Under the pieces are notes generated by a model, which worked only from the letters and a program-made list of their open reading frames with translations, made no database searches and was not told the origin of the DNA. The translations under genes were made by a program, and so were the position numbers. A DNA stretch of 51,068 nucleotides from an uncultured Lentisphaeria bacterium. Its GTDB lineage: Bacteria; Verrucomicrobiota; Lentisphaeria; Victivallales; Victivallaceae. Position 1 is the first letter of the stretch. Every line of letters begins with the position of its first letter. Location of the stretch: positions 1-51,068 of the forward strand of contig CAIPAT010000065.1 in the NCBI GenBank assembly GCA_903863035.1, read 5' to 3'. Positions 6,663 to 16,534 of the stretch are shown here, in pieces.

Positions 6663-6709
6663 ATGAAAAGCCTTCCGGATTCCGGAATGCCAACTGGAAC
6701 AGTATTTCG

Positions 6710-8473
6710 ATGAAACGACTGAATTATTCTAAAAAATACGCTATTGCGCTGTTGCTGTTTATCTGCCTGACCGGATATTCGTCTGACATTCGTCTTGACT
6801 TGGGACCGGAAGACGCAGAATACGGTAACGGCACTTTAAGTGCCGCTGAAAAACGCAAAGCGGACGCTCTAGCTTCATTTGCAGCAGCACTTACTTCTAA
6901 AAAACCGGAAGAAACCATCGCCCGGTTGATTGAAACTTTAAAAAACGATCCCGATGCTGAACTGCCGATGCGGCTGCTTCTGAATCAGATTTCCAATTCC
7001 GGCGAAGCCGAAAAAATCAGCAGAGCCCTCGCTGAAACCGCTGAAGCCAACCCGCGTGCGCTGAAATTGACACTGGCGGCAATCCTGATGCTGAAAGACC
7101 AGAACAGAAAGCGCGGCATTGAAATCGCCGAAAACTGCCTGAAAAACAGTCCGGACTGGAAAAAGCTCAATCCTGTAGACATGAAAGTTTTCTGCAGCAT
7201 CATCAGCGTGCTGGGTTCCATGTACAGTACGGACAAAACTGATTTTCCCAAAGGCGACGCCCTGTTTGAAGACTATCTTGATAACAATACCATCGGTCAT
7301 AATTATAATGCGCTGGAATCTGCCGCGCTATTTTATCATCAGGCTGGAGAAAAAGTAGATAACAATCCGTTCCTCTGGGTCTTTGAAAGCGATAAGGATA
7401 AATATCTGCGGAAAAAACAGGAATACCTGACAAAAATCAAAGATTACTTTCCGAATACTGAAGACAAAAATATTCTTTCGGCCATGGTGGCGCTTTATGA
7501 ATCGCTCGGATTGGAAAAAGAGGCGGAAGAGACTCTGCTGCGCAGAATACTTGCCGATCCTAATGACATCCGGCTGCTGGTTAAGCTGGCCGGCTTATAT
7601 TTCAAACAGAAAGATTTTACCAAGTCCGTTGCAGTATGGCGGTCTGTTATTAAGAGTCCGGTGATCACTCCGGAATTTTATATGGGCTACGGCGATGCCG
7701 CCTTTTATGCTGGATATTACACTGAAGCCGGAAATGCTTATGAAGCGTATTTGAAAGAAAATCACGGTAGCGGCGTTGCCGCGTTCATGCTGGCAATGGT
7801 CTGCTTCGAACAAGGTGATTTCAAGAAAACGCTTTCGCTGCTGCGTTCCATGCCGGATAACTTCATGGTGCTTAAGATCCGGGCAATGGCCGAAGACCGC
7901 CTGGGAAACGAACGTGAAGCACTGAATCTGCTGTTACAGGCGGAAAACGCTGCGCTCCAGACTAATCACGATTTTCTGGACAGCATATTCTATCTATTTA
8001 TGGTCGTGATGGCAGAGAAAAATAACAAGCCGGAACTGGTAATTAAGTATGCCGCACTCATTGAGAAAAAGTTCTCACTGAAGGACCCTATGCTGGCCAA
8101 TGCCGTCGGCTACACTTATGCCGACATGAACATCAAGCTGGACGAGGCGGAGAAATTGATTCGTTACGCTATGGAAAAAGACCCGGACAAACCGGAATAT
8201 TATGACAGTCTGGCATGGGTGCTTTACCGGAACGGGAAATTCAATGAAGCCCTCGTTTATATCAAAACTTCTATCGAAAAACAGGGAAAGCTACCGAATG
8301 CCATAATCGCCGACCACGCCGGCGACATTTATTTTGCGCTCGGAAAAACTGACGACGCAGTTAAATACTGGAAAACAGCTCTCCATATTTACAGCCGTGA
8401 AACCAGTCCTCCGAAAATCGAAGAAAAACTTAAAAAAGCGGCAGAAAGAATAAATGCCGCAACGAAAAAGTAA
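6710..8473 (+). CDS. Exported TPR-repeat protein (587 aa)
   Basis: An N-terminal hydrophobic segment (about residues 9-24, AIALLLFICLTGYS) suggests export or membrane anchoring. The rest is helical, with tetratricopeptide units that are clearest from residue 270 onward, for example EYYDSLAWVLYRNGKFNEAL and DHAGDIYFALGKTDDAVKYW near the end, with the usual W/L/G/Y/A/P spacing. TPR arrays mediate protein contacts. I chose ATG 6710 because the upstream TTG reading would start inside the bS22 terminator. The next gene begins 9 bp after the stop, and the group TPR-AEC-hrpB is likely one transcript. The role is not shown by the sequence. Confidence 0.75.
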   Translation: MKRLNYSKKYAIALLLFICLTGYSSDIRLDLGPEDAEYGNGTLSAAEKRKADALASFAAALTSKKPEETIARLIETLKNDPDAELPMRLLLNQISNSGEAEKISRALAETAEANPRALKLTLAAILMLKDQNRKRGIEIAENCLKNSPDWKKLNPVDMKVFCSIISVLGSMYSTDKTDFPKGDALFEDYLDNNTIGHNYNALESAALFYHQAGEKVDNNPFLWVFESDKDKYLRKKQEYLTKIKDYFPNTEDKNILSAMVALYESLGLEKEAEETLLRRILADPNDIRLLVKLAGLYFKQKDFTKSVAVWRSVIKSPVITPEFYMGYGDAAFYAGYYTEAGNAYEAYLKENHGSGVAAFMLAMVCFEQGDFKKTLSLLRSMPDNFMVLKIRAMAEDRLGNEREALNLLLQAENAALQTNHDFLDSIFYLFMVVMAEKNNKPELVIKYAALIEKKFSLKDPMLANAVGYTYADMNIKLDEAEKLIRYAMEKDPDKPEYYDSLAWVLYRNGKFNEALVYIKTSIEKQGKLPNAIIADHAGDIYFALGKTDDAVKYWKTALHIYSRETSPPKIEEKLKKAAERINAATKK

Positions 8474-8482
8474 TCTTCAATT

Positions 8483-9511
8483 ATGGAAAAAATAATTGAA
8501 CTTCTGCTCTACTCAAGCAAGGCTGTCAGCTCAATAATCCTTATCTCCGCCGCCGGTGCCCTGCTGGTAAGATTCAATGTCATCAATAAAGATGCGTTGC
8601 GCACACTGGGCAAGCTGGTATATTTCCTCATGCTTCCCTGTTTGCTTTTCACCAACCTTGCGGCATCTATCAATCTCCAGCAACTCGGCGAATACTGGAT
8701 ATTCCCGGTAAGCTGTGTAATCCATGTCTTTACCGGAATCCTGGCCGGCAGTCTGGTGGTAAAACTCTGCCGTCCGCAACCGGAAATGGCTGTCGGTGTC
8801 GCCGCCGCCACAGCCTTTTCCAACACCGGTTACCTGCCGATACCGCTGATGATCGCCGTCACCCAGGTATTCCCCTGCTTCCGGAACGATCCTCTGGCCG
8901 GCGATACCGCAGTAGCCTATATTTCTGTATTTCTCGTCGGTTACTCTCCATTGCTCTGGACATTCGGACATTCGATGATCGCCGGCAGAAAAATCGGAGA
9001 GATCTCGTTCAGGCAATTCTTTCCGCCGCCGGTGATCGGCATGCTCTTCGGAGTTGCTTTCGGTCTGACGCCGTTTCTAAAAGAAATGACCTGCTCAAAC
9101 AGCGGGCTGCTGAATCCGTTTTATAAAGCCGCTTCGATCATTGCGATGGGAACTGTTCCCTGTGCGCTGCTGCTCCTTGGCGGGAACCTGGCTGACGGCC
9201 CGGTCAAAGGCTTTGTCAGTAAACGTTCGATCTTCAGTGTAATACTAACCCGCCTGATCATCTTTCCGGCGCTGGCGATTCTTTTCGTATACTTGTTGCG
9301 GCATTTCGGTCTGATCCCGTCCAGCCTGCTGCTGGCGCTGGTGCTGGTCGTGGAAGCCGGTTCACCATCAGCGACCAACCTCATCGTCATGGCGTCGCTG
9401 TCAAATCACAAGCTTGAAACAGGTCTTTCGACCCTGCTTTTCTGGGTATATCTGGCATCAATTTTCACCCTGACAATTGTCATCATGACAGCAATGTGGA
9501 TATTCGGATAA
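8483..9511 (+). CDS. AEC-family permease (auxin efflux carrier type, 342 aa)
   Basis: The protein is hydrophobic throughout with about ten membrane segments in the two-half layout of the AEC family, including the conserved start-half motif LGKLVYFLMLPCLLFTNL (about 41-58), an ATAFSNTGYLPIPL stretch near 110, and the last-half motif VVEAGSPSATNLIVMA. Family members carry small carboxylates such as malate or malonate, or amino acids. The substrate is open. It lies 9 bp after the TPR gene and 1 bp before hrpB. Confidence 0.8.
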   Translation: MEKIIELLLYSSKAVSSIILISAAGALLVRFNVINKDALRTLGKLVYFLMLPCLLFTNLAASINLQQLGEYWIFPVSCVIHVFTGILAGSLVVKLCRPQPEMAVGVAAATAFSNTGYLPIPLMIAVTQVFPCFRNDPLAGDTAVAYISVFLVGYSPLLWTFGHSMIAGRKIGEISFRQFFPPPVIGMLFGVAFGLTPFLKEMTCSNSGLLNPFYKAASIIAMGTVPCALLLLGGNLADGPVKGFVSKRSIFSVILTRLIIFPALAILFVYLLRHFGLIPSSLLLALVLVVEAGSPSATNLIVMASLSNHKLETGLSTLLFWVYLASIFTLTIVIMTAMWIFG

Positions 9512-9512
9512 A

Positions 9513-11996
9513 ATGAATAACAATCTGCCCATCGTCAAAGTATTACCGGAATTAAAGGAGGCGATGCGTTCAGGCCGCCGTGCGGTATTGTCCGCTCCGC
9601 CTGGAACCGGTAAAACCACACTGACGCCGCAATCGTTTCTGGATGAACCCTGGCTGAACGGCAAGCGCATTCTCATGCTGGAACCGCGCCGCGCCGCCGC
9701 ACGGGCGGCCGCCTGCCGCATCGCCGCCTTGCTCGGGGAAGATGCCGGACAGACTGTCGGCTGGAGAATTCGCGGCGAAAACCGGATCGGCCGCAATACC
9801 CGCATTGAGATTGTCACAGAAGGCATATTAACGCGGCAGCTGCAATCCGATCCGGAACTTTCCGGCGTCGGCATGATCATTTTTGATGAATTCCATGAGC
9901 GCAGTCTGAATGCCGACCTGGGGCTGGCACTGTGCCTCGATATCCAGGAAGGATTGCGCGACGATCTGCGACTGCTGGTGATGTCCGCCACTCTGGATGT
10001 TGCCGCGACCACGGCGATGCTCGGCAACTGCCGGTCGATCCATGCTGAAGGCCGGGTCTTCCCGGTCGAGACCCGCTGGAATTCAGCGCCGGATTTGCGC
10101 GATCTGCCTGCGGCGGCCGCCCGGACCGTACTCAAACTATTACAGGAAGAACCCGGCAGTATTCTGGTTTTTCTGCCCGGAGCAGGGGAAATCAATACCG
10201 CCGCCGGAATTCTGCACGGCAGAGTAATGGACGACGTGATTATCGCGCCGCTGCATGGCAGTCTCGACCGCCAGGCGCAGGACGCCGCGCTGCTGCCTCC
10301 GCCGCCGGGCAAGCGTAAAGTAGTACTGTCTACCAATATCGCTGAAACCAGCTTGACCATTGAAGGGGTCCGCATGGTGGTGGACGGCGGTTACGCCAAA
10401 ACCGCACTGTTTGATCCTTCCACCGGCATGACCGCGTTGCGCACCGTGCATATCTCGAAAGCTTCCGCCGAACAGCGCCGGGGCCGCGCCGGGCGCATGG
10501 AACCCGGCATCTGCTGCCGTTTGTGGAGCGAACATGACCATCTGCGGCTGGAGGATTTCAGCCGTCCGGAGATATATGAAGCCGACCTCGCCCCGCTCTG
10601 TCTGGAACTGGCCTTATGGGGAACCGAAGCCAACCGGCTCCGCTGGCTCGATCCGCCGCCGGAAGCCGCGCTCAACGCATCGGCGGAACTGCTCCGCGAA
10701 CTAGGAGCGATTGGCCATGACCGCCGCATCACCGCTGCCGGCAGGCAACTGGCCGCGCTGCCCGTACATCCGCGACTTGGCTCCATGCTGCTGCATGCCG
10801 GCAAACTGCGTCTGGCCGCCCTCGGCTGTGAGATTGCCGCGCTGCTGGAGGAACGGGATATCGCCGGGAATCAGAGTTTAGCCGGAACCGATCTGCGGAC
10901 GCGTTTGCAAATGCTGCGCGGCGATAGTGACACTGCCGGAACCTTGAGCGGAACCCGCCGCCAGGTATTGACTATCCGCGATCAGCTTTTGCGCATCCTC
11001 GGCGAAAAATATCAGCCGCATGATTTTGACCATGCCGGACTGCTTACGGCTTTTGCATATCCTGACCGGATCGGCAAAAAACGCAAAACCGGTTCCCTTA
11101 ACTATCTGCTGAGCGGCGGACGCGGCGCGCGTTTCGCCGAGGCGGAGAGCGTTGCCTCCAGCGAGTTCATCGTCGCCGCCAGACTTGACAGCGCCGGGGC
11201 CGATGCGAAAATCCAGCTCGCCGCTCCGGTAACTGAAGCTGAGCTGCGCGAACATTTCACTGACATGATCACCGCGGTGGATTCCATGCGGTTTGACCGG
11301 GAGCGCCAGGCCGCCGCGATTGTCCGCGAAACCCGGCTGGGAGCACTGGTGCTTAACTCCGCTCCGCTCAACAATCCCTTGCCGGAACTCATCGCCGCCG
11401 CCATCACTGAAGGCATCAGGGAAACCGGACTGCAAGTATTGCCCTGGTCAGATGAAACCGTTTCAATACGGGAACGCGTCAATTTCGCCAGAAAAATGGC
11501 CCCTGATATCTGGCCGGACTGGTCAGACGAAACCCTGCTGCATTCGCTGGATGCCTGGCTGAAGCCGTTCCTCGCCGGAATCCGTTCATTCGACACACTC
11601 AAGAAACTTGACCTGAAAACCGTGCTAAACACCGCGCTCGGCTATGAATTAAGTTCCAGACTGGAACGCGAATTTCCGGAGCGTTTTACAGTTCCCACCG
11701 GTTCACGCATCCATATTGATTATTCGACTGACGAACCGGAATTGCCGGTACGGGTACAGGAAATGTTCGGCTGTGCGGTTCATCCGGCCATCGGCGGCGG
11801 GCGCATTAAACTTCGCGTCCGGCTGCTTTCCCCGGCCATGCGCCCGATTCAGATCACCTCCGACCTGCCGACATTCTGGCATGGCTCCTGGGAACTGGTA
11901 AAAAAAGAAATGAAAGGCCGCTACCCCAAACATCACTGGCCGGACAACCCGGCTGAAGCCGATCCCACCCGCAAAGCCAAACCCCGCAGTTCTTGA
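9513..11996 (+). CDS. hrpB: ATP-dependent helicase HrpB (827 aa)
   Basis: A DEAH/RHA-type helicase of full HrpB length. It shows Walker A APPGTGKT (28-35), motif II DEFH (125-128), motif III SATLD, STNIAETSLTIEGV of motif V and the QRRGRAGR motif VI, then a winged-helix/ratchet part and the HrpB-specific C-terminal domain (about 690-820, with the conserved PTG...DY and a closing PKHHWPDNP). The start, 1 bp after the stop of the transporter gene, has only a weak RBS, so coupled translation is likely. HrpB is thought to act on RNA; its cellular role is not well defined. Confidence 0.93.
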   Translation: MNNNLPIVKVLPELKEAMRSGRRAVLSAPPGTGKTTLTPQSFLDEPWLNGKRILMLEPRRAAARAAACRIAALLGEDAGQTVGWRIRGENRIGRNTRIEIVTEGILTRQLQSDPELSGVGMIIFDEFHERSLNADLGLALCLDIQEGLRDDLRLLVMSATLDVAATTAMLGNCRSIHAEGRVFPVETRWNSAPDLRDLPAAAARTVLKLLQEEPGSILVFLPGAGEINTAAGILHGRVMDDVIIAPLHGSLDRQAQDAALLPPPPGKRKVVLSTNIAETSLTIEGVRMVVDGGYAKTALFDPSTGMTALRTVHISKASAEQRRGRAGRMEPGICCRLWSEHDHLRLEDFSRPEIYEADLAPLCLELALWGTEANRLRWLDPPPEAALNASAELLRELGAIGHDRRITAAGRQLAALPVHPRLGSMLLHAGKLRLAALGCEIAALLEERDIAGNQSLAGTDLRTRLQMLRGDSDTAGTLSGTRRQVLTIRDQLLRILGEKYQPHDFDHAGLLTAFAYPDRIGKKRKTGSLNYLLSGGRGARFAEAESVASSEFIVAARLDSAGADAKIQLAAPVTEAELREHFTDMITAVDSMRFDRERQAAAIVRETRLGALVLNSAPLNNPLPELIAAAITEGIRETGLQVLPWSDETVSIRERVNFARKMAPDIWPDWSDETLLHSLDAWLKPFLAGIRSFDTLKKLDLKTVLNTALGYELSSRLEREFPERFTVPTGSRIHIDYSTDEPELPVRVQEMFGCAVHPAIGGGRIKLRVRLLSPAMRPIQITSDLPTFWHGSWELVKKEMKGRYPKHHWPDNPAEADPTRKAKPRSS

Positions 11997-12010
11997 TGGA
12001 CGGTTATTCG

Positions 12011-13672
12011 TCAGTCATATTTTTCGGAGTTGACCGTATAATCCAGTTTAAGATTGAGCCATTTCGCTTCGGCGGTTTGTCCGTTGATGCTCCAAACCGG
12101 CGAACCCGTGCTGATACTTTCGTCTCGCGTCAACAACTCCAAACCGGCACAAAGCCTCACTTCAAATTCAGCATTGATATTGAAATCTTTCTGTTTCCCT
12201 TCGTGACAAACCGCTTCGACCCGGGCATAGTCCGGTTCATTAACGATTCGCCAGACAACCGGAGTTCCGTTAAAATCTCCTGGTATGGTATGGATTACTG
12301 CCTGACGCTCTCCAGCACGCAACACAAATCGCGTTGCGTCAATCTGCTCCGCCACAGCGTTCCTGCCGCGGAGCTCGTAGCAAAGAAGCATGCTTGAAGC
12401 TTTAAATATGTTGTCGGTCGGACGGTCAAGATGGATATGAAAATCTCCGCGGTCAGTGAACATTTTAATGCCGGTCAGCAGCCTGTTGCGGTCCTGGGCA
12501 TTAAACAGTCCGGCTGAAGCAAAATCTTTGCCGTCTTTAAGAAACCGCAACCGCATCACCATGGCAGTGTCATCACTGGTTTTCCAGTAAGCCAGTACAG
12601 GTCTGCGCTGAGTCCAGAAACATTCATAGTTACATGAACCGAGACAGCAGTTATCGACCATCCAGGTGGCTCCGTAGAATGACTTTCTTTCCGGCTGCTT
12701 GCTGATAAATTTTTCCTGGAGAAATATTTCTTCTCCTGGAAGCGCGAGGAACCGGCTCCGCAAATGCTCCGGGCATGGCAGATGTTTGATATAATCAGGA
12801 GTTTCTGTGTCATCTCCGGTATCTGAATGACTGTATATTTTTATGCCGGTGGTTTCCTGCAAATATGTAGCAACGTTCTTTGCCAGATGATTATGATAAG
12901 CCCGGCTGTGCGGTCCGGCAAGCTGTCCGGTGCCCGGATGAAAGTGGGCGGCAATACTTTCCCAGATCAGGCAGCGCAGTTCTTCTGTATATTGGCGGGT
13001 CAACGGTTCCTGCACCAGTTGCAGAATCCGCTCCGCTTCATAAAGTGCAATAAAGGTATAAGTCGGGCTGTTGTACTCATTCAGGCCGCCTTGCTCCCGG
13101 GTATACTCCAGAAAACGCTTGAGGCGCTCGCGGCCATATTCCTGCAAAATCGGAATCGCCAGCATTTCCCCGGCCGTTGATGCAACTGCGGCTCCCATAA
13201 TTGCGATATTGGTATAATTGGGCTGCACGTTACGGCGAAAAATCGACCATGCCGCATTAGCGAGCGCGGTTGCCGTTTCGCCGGCAAGTCCTTCCGGCAT
13301 TGTCTGACGATGAAATTTGAGAATATGCGCCAGAGCGGCACCGATAAAGTCAGCCCAGTTCCAGTCCGGCGGCGCCATCCGGTCAAGCGGCTCTTCATAA
13401 AGCCAGGACCAGATGCCGAAAGTCTGCCGGTAAGGATTCCGGTCTTGCAGCCCGATTATAGCGGCGATTATCTTTAATGCTCTTTCGCTGTTTTCACGGC
13501 TGCCGCTTTCCAGCAGAATAATCGCATAATTGATTGATTCTCTGGTTGAATGGGCCCATGTTCCGTCGGGTATCCGGCTGTGATAACCCGGCCCGTTCCA
13601 GACTGATCCCAGCATACAGATTTCATGGTTATAGTTTTTTTCAGCTTGCTGCAGATATTTTTCCGAATTCAT
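12011..13672 (-). CDS. Glycoside-hydrolase-like alpha/alpha toroid protein (553 aa), unknown specificity
   Basis: No named family is recognised. The first 350 residues are helix pairs rich in Trp, Tyr and His (for example WSWLYEEPLDRMAPPDWNWADFIG, QPNYTNIAIMGA, YNSPTYTFIALYEA), like the catalytic toroids of polysaccharide lyases and glycosidases; the last 200 look beta-rich, as in the C-terminal sheet of heparinase-type lyases. No signal peptide is present, so it would act on oligosaccharides in the cytoplasm. AGGA is 11 nt before ATG 13672. It faces hrpB head-on and has its own promoter, so it appears to be a single-gene unit. Confidence 0.5.
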   Translation of the reverse strand: MNSEKYLQQAEKNYNHEICMLGSVWNGPGYHSRIPDGTWAHSTRESINYAIILLESGSRENSERALKIIAAIIGLQDRNPYRQTFGIWSWLYEEPLDRMAPPDWNWADFIGAALAHILKFHRQTMPEGLAGETATALANAAWSIFRRNVQPNYTNIAIMGAAVASTAGEMLAIPILQEYGRERLKRFLEYTREQGGLNEYNSPTYTFIALYEAERILQLVQEPLTRQYTEELRCLIWESIAAHFHPGTGQLAGPHSRAYHNHLAKNVATYLQETTGIKIYSHSDTGDDTETPDYIKHLPCPEHLRSRFLALPGEEIFLQEKFISKQPERKSFYGATWMVDNCCLGSCNYECFWTQRRPVLAYWKTSDDTAMVMRLRFLKDGKDFASAGLFNAQDRNRLLTGIKMFTDRGDFHIHLDRPTDNIFKASSMLLCYELRGRNAVAEQIDATRFVLRAGERQAVIHTIPGDFNGTPVVWRIVNEPDYARVEAVCHEGKQKDFNINAEFEVRLCAGLELLTRDESISTGSPVWSINGQTAEAKWLNLKLDYTVNSEKYD

Positions 13673-13712
13673 AAATTGATTTAATCCTGATTATTTTTAT
13701 GCCACATATAAA

Positions 13713-13740
13713 AAGATATTCCGGGGCAGGCTTTTATCAA
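13713..13740 (-). promoter_or_regulatory. Promoter of the toroid protein gene
   Basis: On the minus strand TTGATA (13735-13740) and TATCTT (13713-13718) lie 16 nt apart, about 40 nt before the start codon at 13672. Confidence 0.4.
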
Positions 13741-13820
13741 TTGCCGGAATGTGTTTATTTATCATAATTTATACTTCAAATTGTCTTCGACCATATCCTG
13801 CAGATTTATGGCTGTTCCGG

Positions 13821-15935
13821 TTATTTACTGACTTTGGTCAGGGCTTGATCAATTCCGCTCTTCAGATATCTGACCACATCACCCTCGATTCTGGTAAAAC
13901 TTTCCGTTGAACCGAACATTATTTTGTCTTCACGGATGTACCCGGCCTCCCGCCAGTCCAGAATGGGACGAAAAATGCAGGTCAAAACCAGCACCGCCAG
14001 CGCAAATGTCAGCAACAGCATTCTGGCTGCGGCGCCGTAGTAAACGCTGTACTCCTTACCACAGAACAACACAGCCGTCCATTGCCCGATTCGTAATATG
14101 ACCAATACAGTCAGAATAAGACCGCCGATAATCAGGATGGCTGCTGTTGGAGATTGTGGTGAATGCGGAGGAGACATGGACAGCGGGATAAACGCCGCAA
14201 TTACCAGCAGTCCCAATCCGGTCATAAAGGATATTTTATAAATTCTGCCTGATGGCGGAGGAGTTGCCACACCCAGTTCACGGCATCTGTCCGTAACATA
14301 TCTGCCGGTAAGTGTCAGGACTGCTGTGGTAATCAGCATCATCAAGAGCGTCATTTGCGCAATGAATTTGGGGAAATTGGCCACAATGCCGTAACTATAT
14401 CCGCTGAGCAGTTCGATCTGTAAAAGTGCTAAGCAGGCGATACATGGCATGACTGATCCCATGCCAAGGATTTTCAATACTGCCAATGGCTGCGGAGCCA
14501 GCAGCAGCAACCTGCTGTTACTGCGGACCCGCCAGAACAGCACCGCAACGGCGGCACATACCATTCCGGCGAGCAGTACCAGATTGATTGCTGCCAGCGT
14601 GATTTTTTGGAAGAATACATATTCAGCATAGCGTGATGGTGCAAGCTCCTTGCCTGTAAATTCGCGACCCAGTGCAGGTATAAGCACGCTGGACAGTATG
14701 CTGCCATGGTCTGAAAATGTATTGCCGGTTATCTGTTTCCTTGCGTTTTTCCATTCCTGCACAGGTTTATGGATGGATCCGGCTTCTTCGGCAACGGTTC
14801 TCGCGACTTCAGTCATACCCAGCTTGTCATATAACGGTGGCAGTTTTTCCGCATCAATTCTGGCAATGGCATCCATGACCAGTACAGTAATTAAATAATC
14901 ACTATCGGAATTTATATGCCGGATAAATTGCTTCCAGGTATTCAGATATTGCAGCGCCTCCTGATTTTTGCCTTCTTTGATCAAAATCCCGGCATATTCC
15001 GGCATGTATTTGCTGATATTTCTATATTGACTTAAATTCGGCAGCAGAAAGCAGGCTGCAACAACAATTTGATCAATGTGCCCGATGAACGATTCAGGGT
15101 CACCCATTATTTGCAGTTTTTCCTTCAGAAAATCCATTGAATACGATCGGCAATATTTTTTATTCACTCCAATCATATATTGGCGCATGGCTTTTTCCAG
15201 CAAAGCACGGTCTTTCAGTTCAAAACGATATTGCGGTTTGGCTTTGCTGTTTTCTCCTGGCACTTGTACTTCGTCACAGGCGGACTTCAGCATAATGCCG
15301 GCAGCAATGTAGTTATAGAAAGCGTTTTCCTGGTCAAATCGGCCGACCCTGTCGATTTCATCCACAATTAAATTCATGTCTTTCCCATCACTCTGATCCA
15401 AAAACACAATGATATAATTTGCCGCATAGACTTTATTCTCAGGGAATTTGTCCAATATAGCCTTTTGCTGCTCAATGCGGTTTTTTCGAGTGTCGTCGCC
15501 GTATAAAATCAATTTCTGCTCAGCAGTATATCCCCTGAAAAAATCTGCCGTGAATATTCTTGATGTGTTGAGAAATTGTAATTTATTTCCAAATAATATA
15601 TTTAATGAAGTTAAGCCGGAAGCCATATTCAGCGAGACTAAAGCGCAGATAATCACGGTGGGAATCAGCAGCGCGCCGGCTAACAGGCGTATTCTGGCGC
15701 GGAAGTTCATGCGTTTGCGGTTGGCGGCGGCAAGGCCGTCGGCGACTTCGACTGGCGAACCGAATGTCTTCAGCGCCAGTTCCAGACTCTCTTGATTGGA
15801 ATGCCCTTGAGCTGTTTCCTCCGCGATTTTTTCTTCGAGATGGGATTGCAGTTCTTTGCGGATATCCAGCCGTATTTCCGGGTCGGAACGCAACCCCTCG
15901 GTAAATAAATCCAGCGATTGGTTTAACTTGTCCAT
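13821..15935 (-). CDS. Permease-prefix-domain membrane protein, PadR partner (704 aa)
   Basis: Residues 1-75 form the permease prefix domain 1 seen next to PadR regulators (LTEGLRSDPEIRLDIRKELQ-type helix, then a second helix with LALKTFGSPVEVADGL). One membrane segment follows (about 82-108), then a long soluble, mostly helical region (about 120-430), then six hydrophobic segments (about 440-670) and a short tail. Such proteins are often linked to membrane-stress or drug-response loci. The gene starts 19 bp after the PadR stop, so both are transcribed from the PadR promoter. Substrate, if any, is unknown. Confidence 0.7.
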   Translation of the reverse strand: MDKLNQSLDLFTEGLRSDPEIRLDIRKELQSHLEEKIAEETAQGHSNQESLELALKTFGSPVEVADGLAAANRKRMNFRARIRLLAGALLIPTVIICALVSLNMASGLTSLNILFGNKLQFLNTSRIFTADFFRGYTAEQKLILYGDDTRKNRIEQQKAILDKFPENKVYAANYIIVFLDQSDGKDMNLIVDEIDRVGRFDQENAFYNYIAAGIMLKSACDEVQVPGENSKAKPQYRFELKDRALLEKAMRQYMIGVNKKYCRSYSMDFLKEKLQIMGDPESFIGHIDQIVVAACFLLPNLSQYRNISKYMPEYAGILIKEGKNQEALQYLNTWKQFIRHINSDSDYLITVLVMDAIARIDAEKLPPLYDKLGMTEVARTVAEEAGSIHKPVQEWKNARKQITGNTFSDHGSILSSVLIPALGREFTGKELAPSRYAEYVFFQKITLAAINLVLLAGMVCAAVAVLFWRVRSNSRLLLLAPQPLAVLKILGMGSVMPCIACLALLQIELLSGYSYGIVANFPKFIAQMTLLMMLITTAVLTLTGRYVTDRCRELGVATPPPSGRIYKISFMTGLGLLVIAAFIPLSMSPPHSPQSPTAAILIIGGLILTVLVILRIGQWTAVLFCGKEYSVYYGAAARMLLLTFALAVLVLTCIFRPILDWREAGYIREDKIMFGSTESFTRIEGDVVRYLKSGIDQALTKVSK

Positions 15936-15954
15936 GACAGGATTCCCCCCGGAT

Positions 15955-16281
15955 TTAAGCGAACAGCAAGTTGTTGACTGCTTGGGCGAAATGCGACCAT
16001 TCCTCGACTTTCGCCGCCATTTTCGCCTGGCCTTTTTTCGTCAGAGTATAATATTTACGGGGTTTGCCATTGTCCGCGATCTCCCATTCGCTATCGATCA
16101 GGCCGTCCGCTTCCAGCCGGTGCAGGCATGGATAGAGCGTGCCTTCCTTCCACTGGAAAGCATTATTCGTTTTTTCATTAACTACTTTGATGATCTCATA
16201 ACCATACATTTTTTTATAGTTGAGCAGTTTTAAAATAATCGGTTCCGCCATTCCCCGCATCATATCGCTGTTTACGGCCAT
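15955..16281 (-). CDS. PadR-family transcriptional regulator (108 aa)
   Basis: A compact PadR protein of the short (subfamily 2) type: helix MRGMAEPIILKLLN, the YGYEIIK recognition part, WKEGTLYPCLHRLEADGLI spanning the recognition helix (near residues 44-62), the wing with PRKYYTLTKKG, and a C-terminal dimer helix. The GGAGG site is 6 nt upstream of ATG 16281. Its promoter carries a perfect palindrome matching the PadR operator form, so autorepression with release by a ligand is expected. It is co-transcribed with the membrane protein gene downstream. Confidence 0.93.
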   Translation of the reverse strand: MAVNSDMMRGMAEPIILKLLNYKKMYGYEIIKVVNEKTNNAFQWKEGTLYPCLHRLEADGLIDSEWEIADNGKPRKYYTLTKKGQAKMAAKVEEWSHFAQAVNNLLFA

Positions 16282-16316
16282 TTTAATCCTCCGCTGTTAT
16301 TGTGCATTGTCTGTCT

Positions 16317-16353
16317 ATGTATAAATTATACATCGGCTGTCGATGTCTGTCAA
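16317..16353 (-). promoter_or_regulatory. Consensus promoter overlapped by a PadR-type operator
   Basis: On the minus strand TTGACA (16348-16353) and TATAAT (16325-16330) are both perfect and 17 nt apart. The -10 lies inside the 17-bp palindrome ATGTATAAATTATACAT (16317-16333), which has the ATGT-N9-ACAT layout of PadR operators. A further half-like copy ATGTATAAT is at 16360-16368. A repressor bound here would block the polymerase. Confidence 0.85.
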
Positions 16354-16534
16354 TATCCTATGTATAATTTCAATAAATTACTTTTCGCCGGGCTTTGCAC
16401 AAATAAATCGGCAAAAGCGGAAGTATAAAAATGGGCAGTTGTTGATTCATTGCTTTTGCGGGTTAAATTAGAAGTTGTCACGCTTCTAAATATGCGCAGA
16501 TAATCAAATCCTCGATCAAGGAGTTGAAAAAGGA

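Noticed and set aside
6605-6709. Upstream TTG start for the TPR protein
   Set aside because: It would place the first 35 codons across the terminator of the bS22-like gene; the ATG at 6710 directly precedes a normal signal segment.
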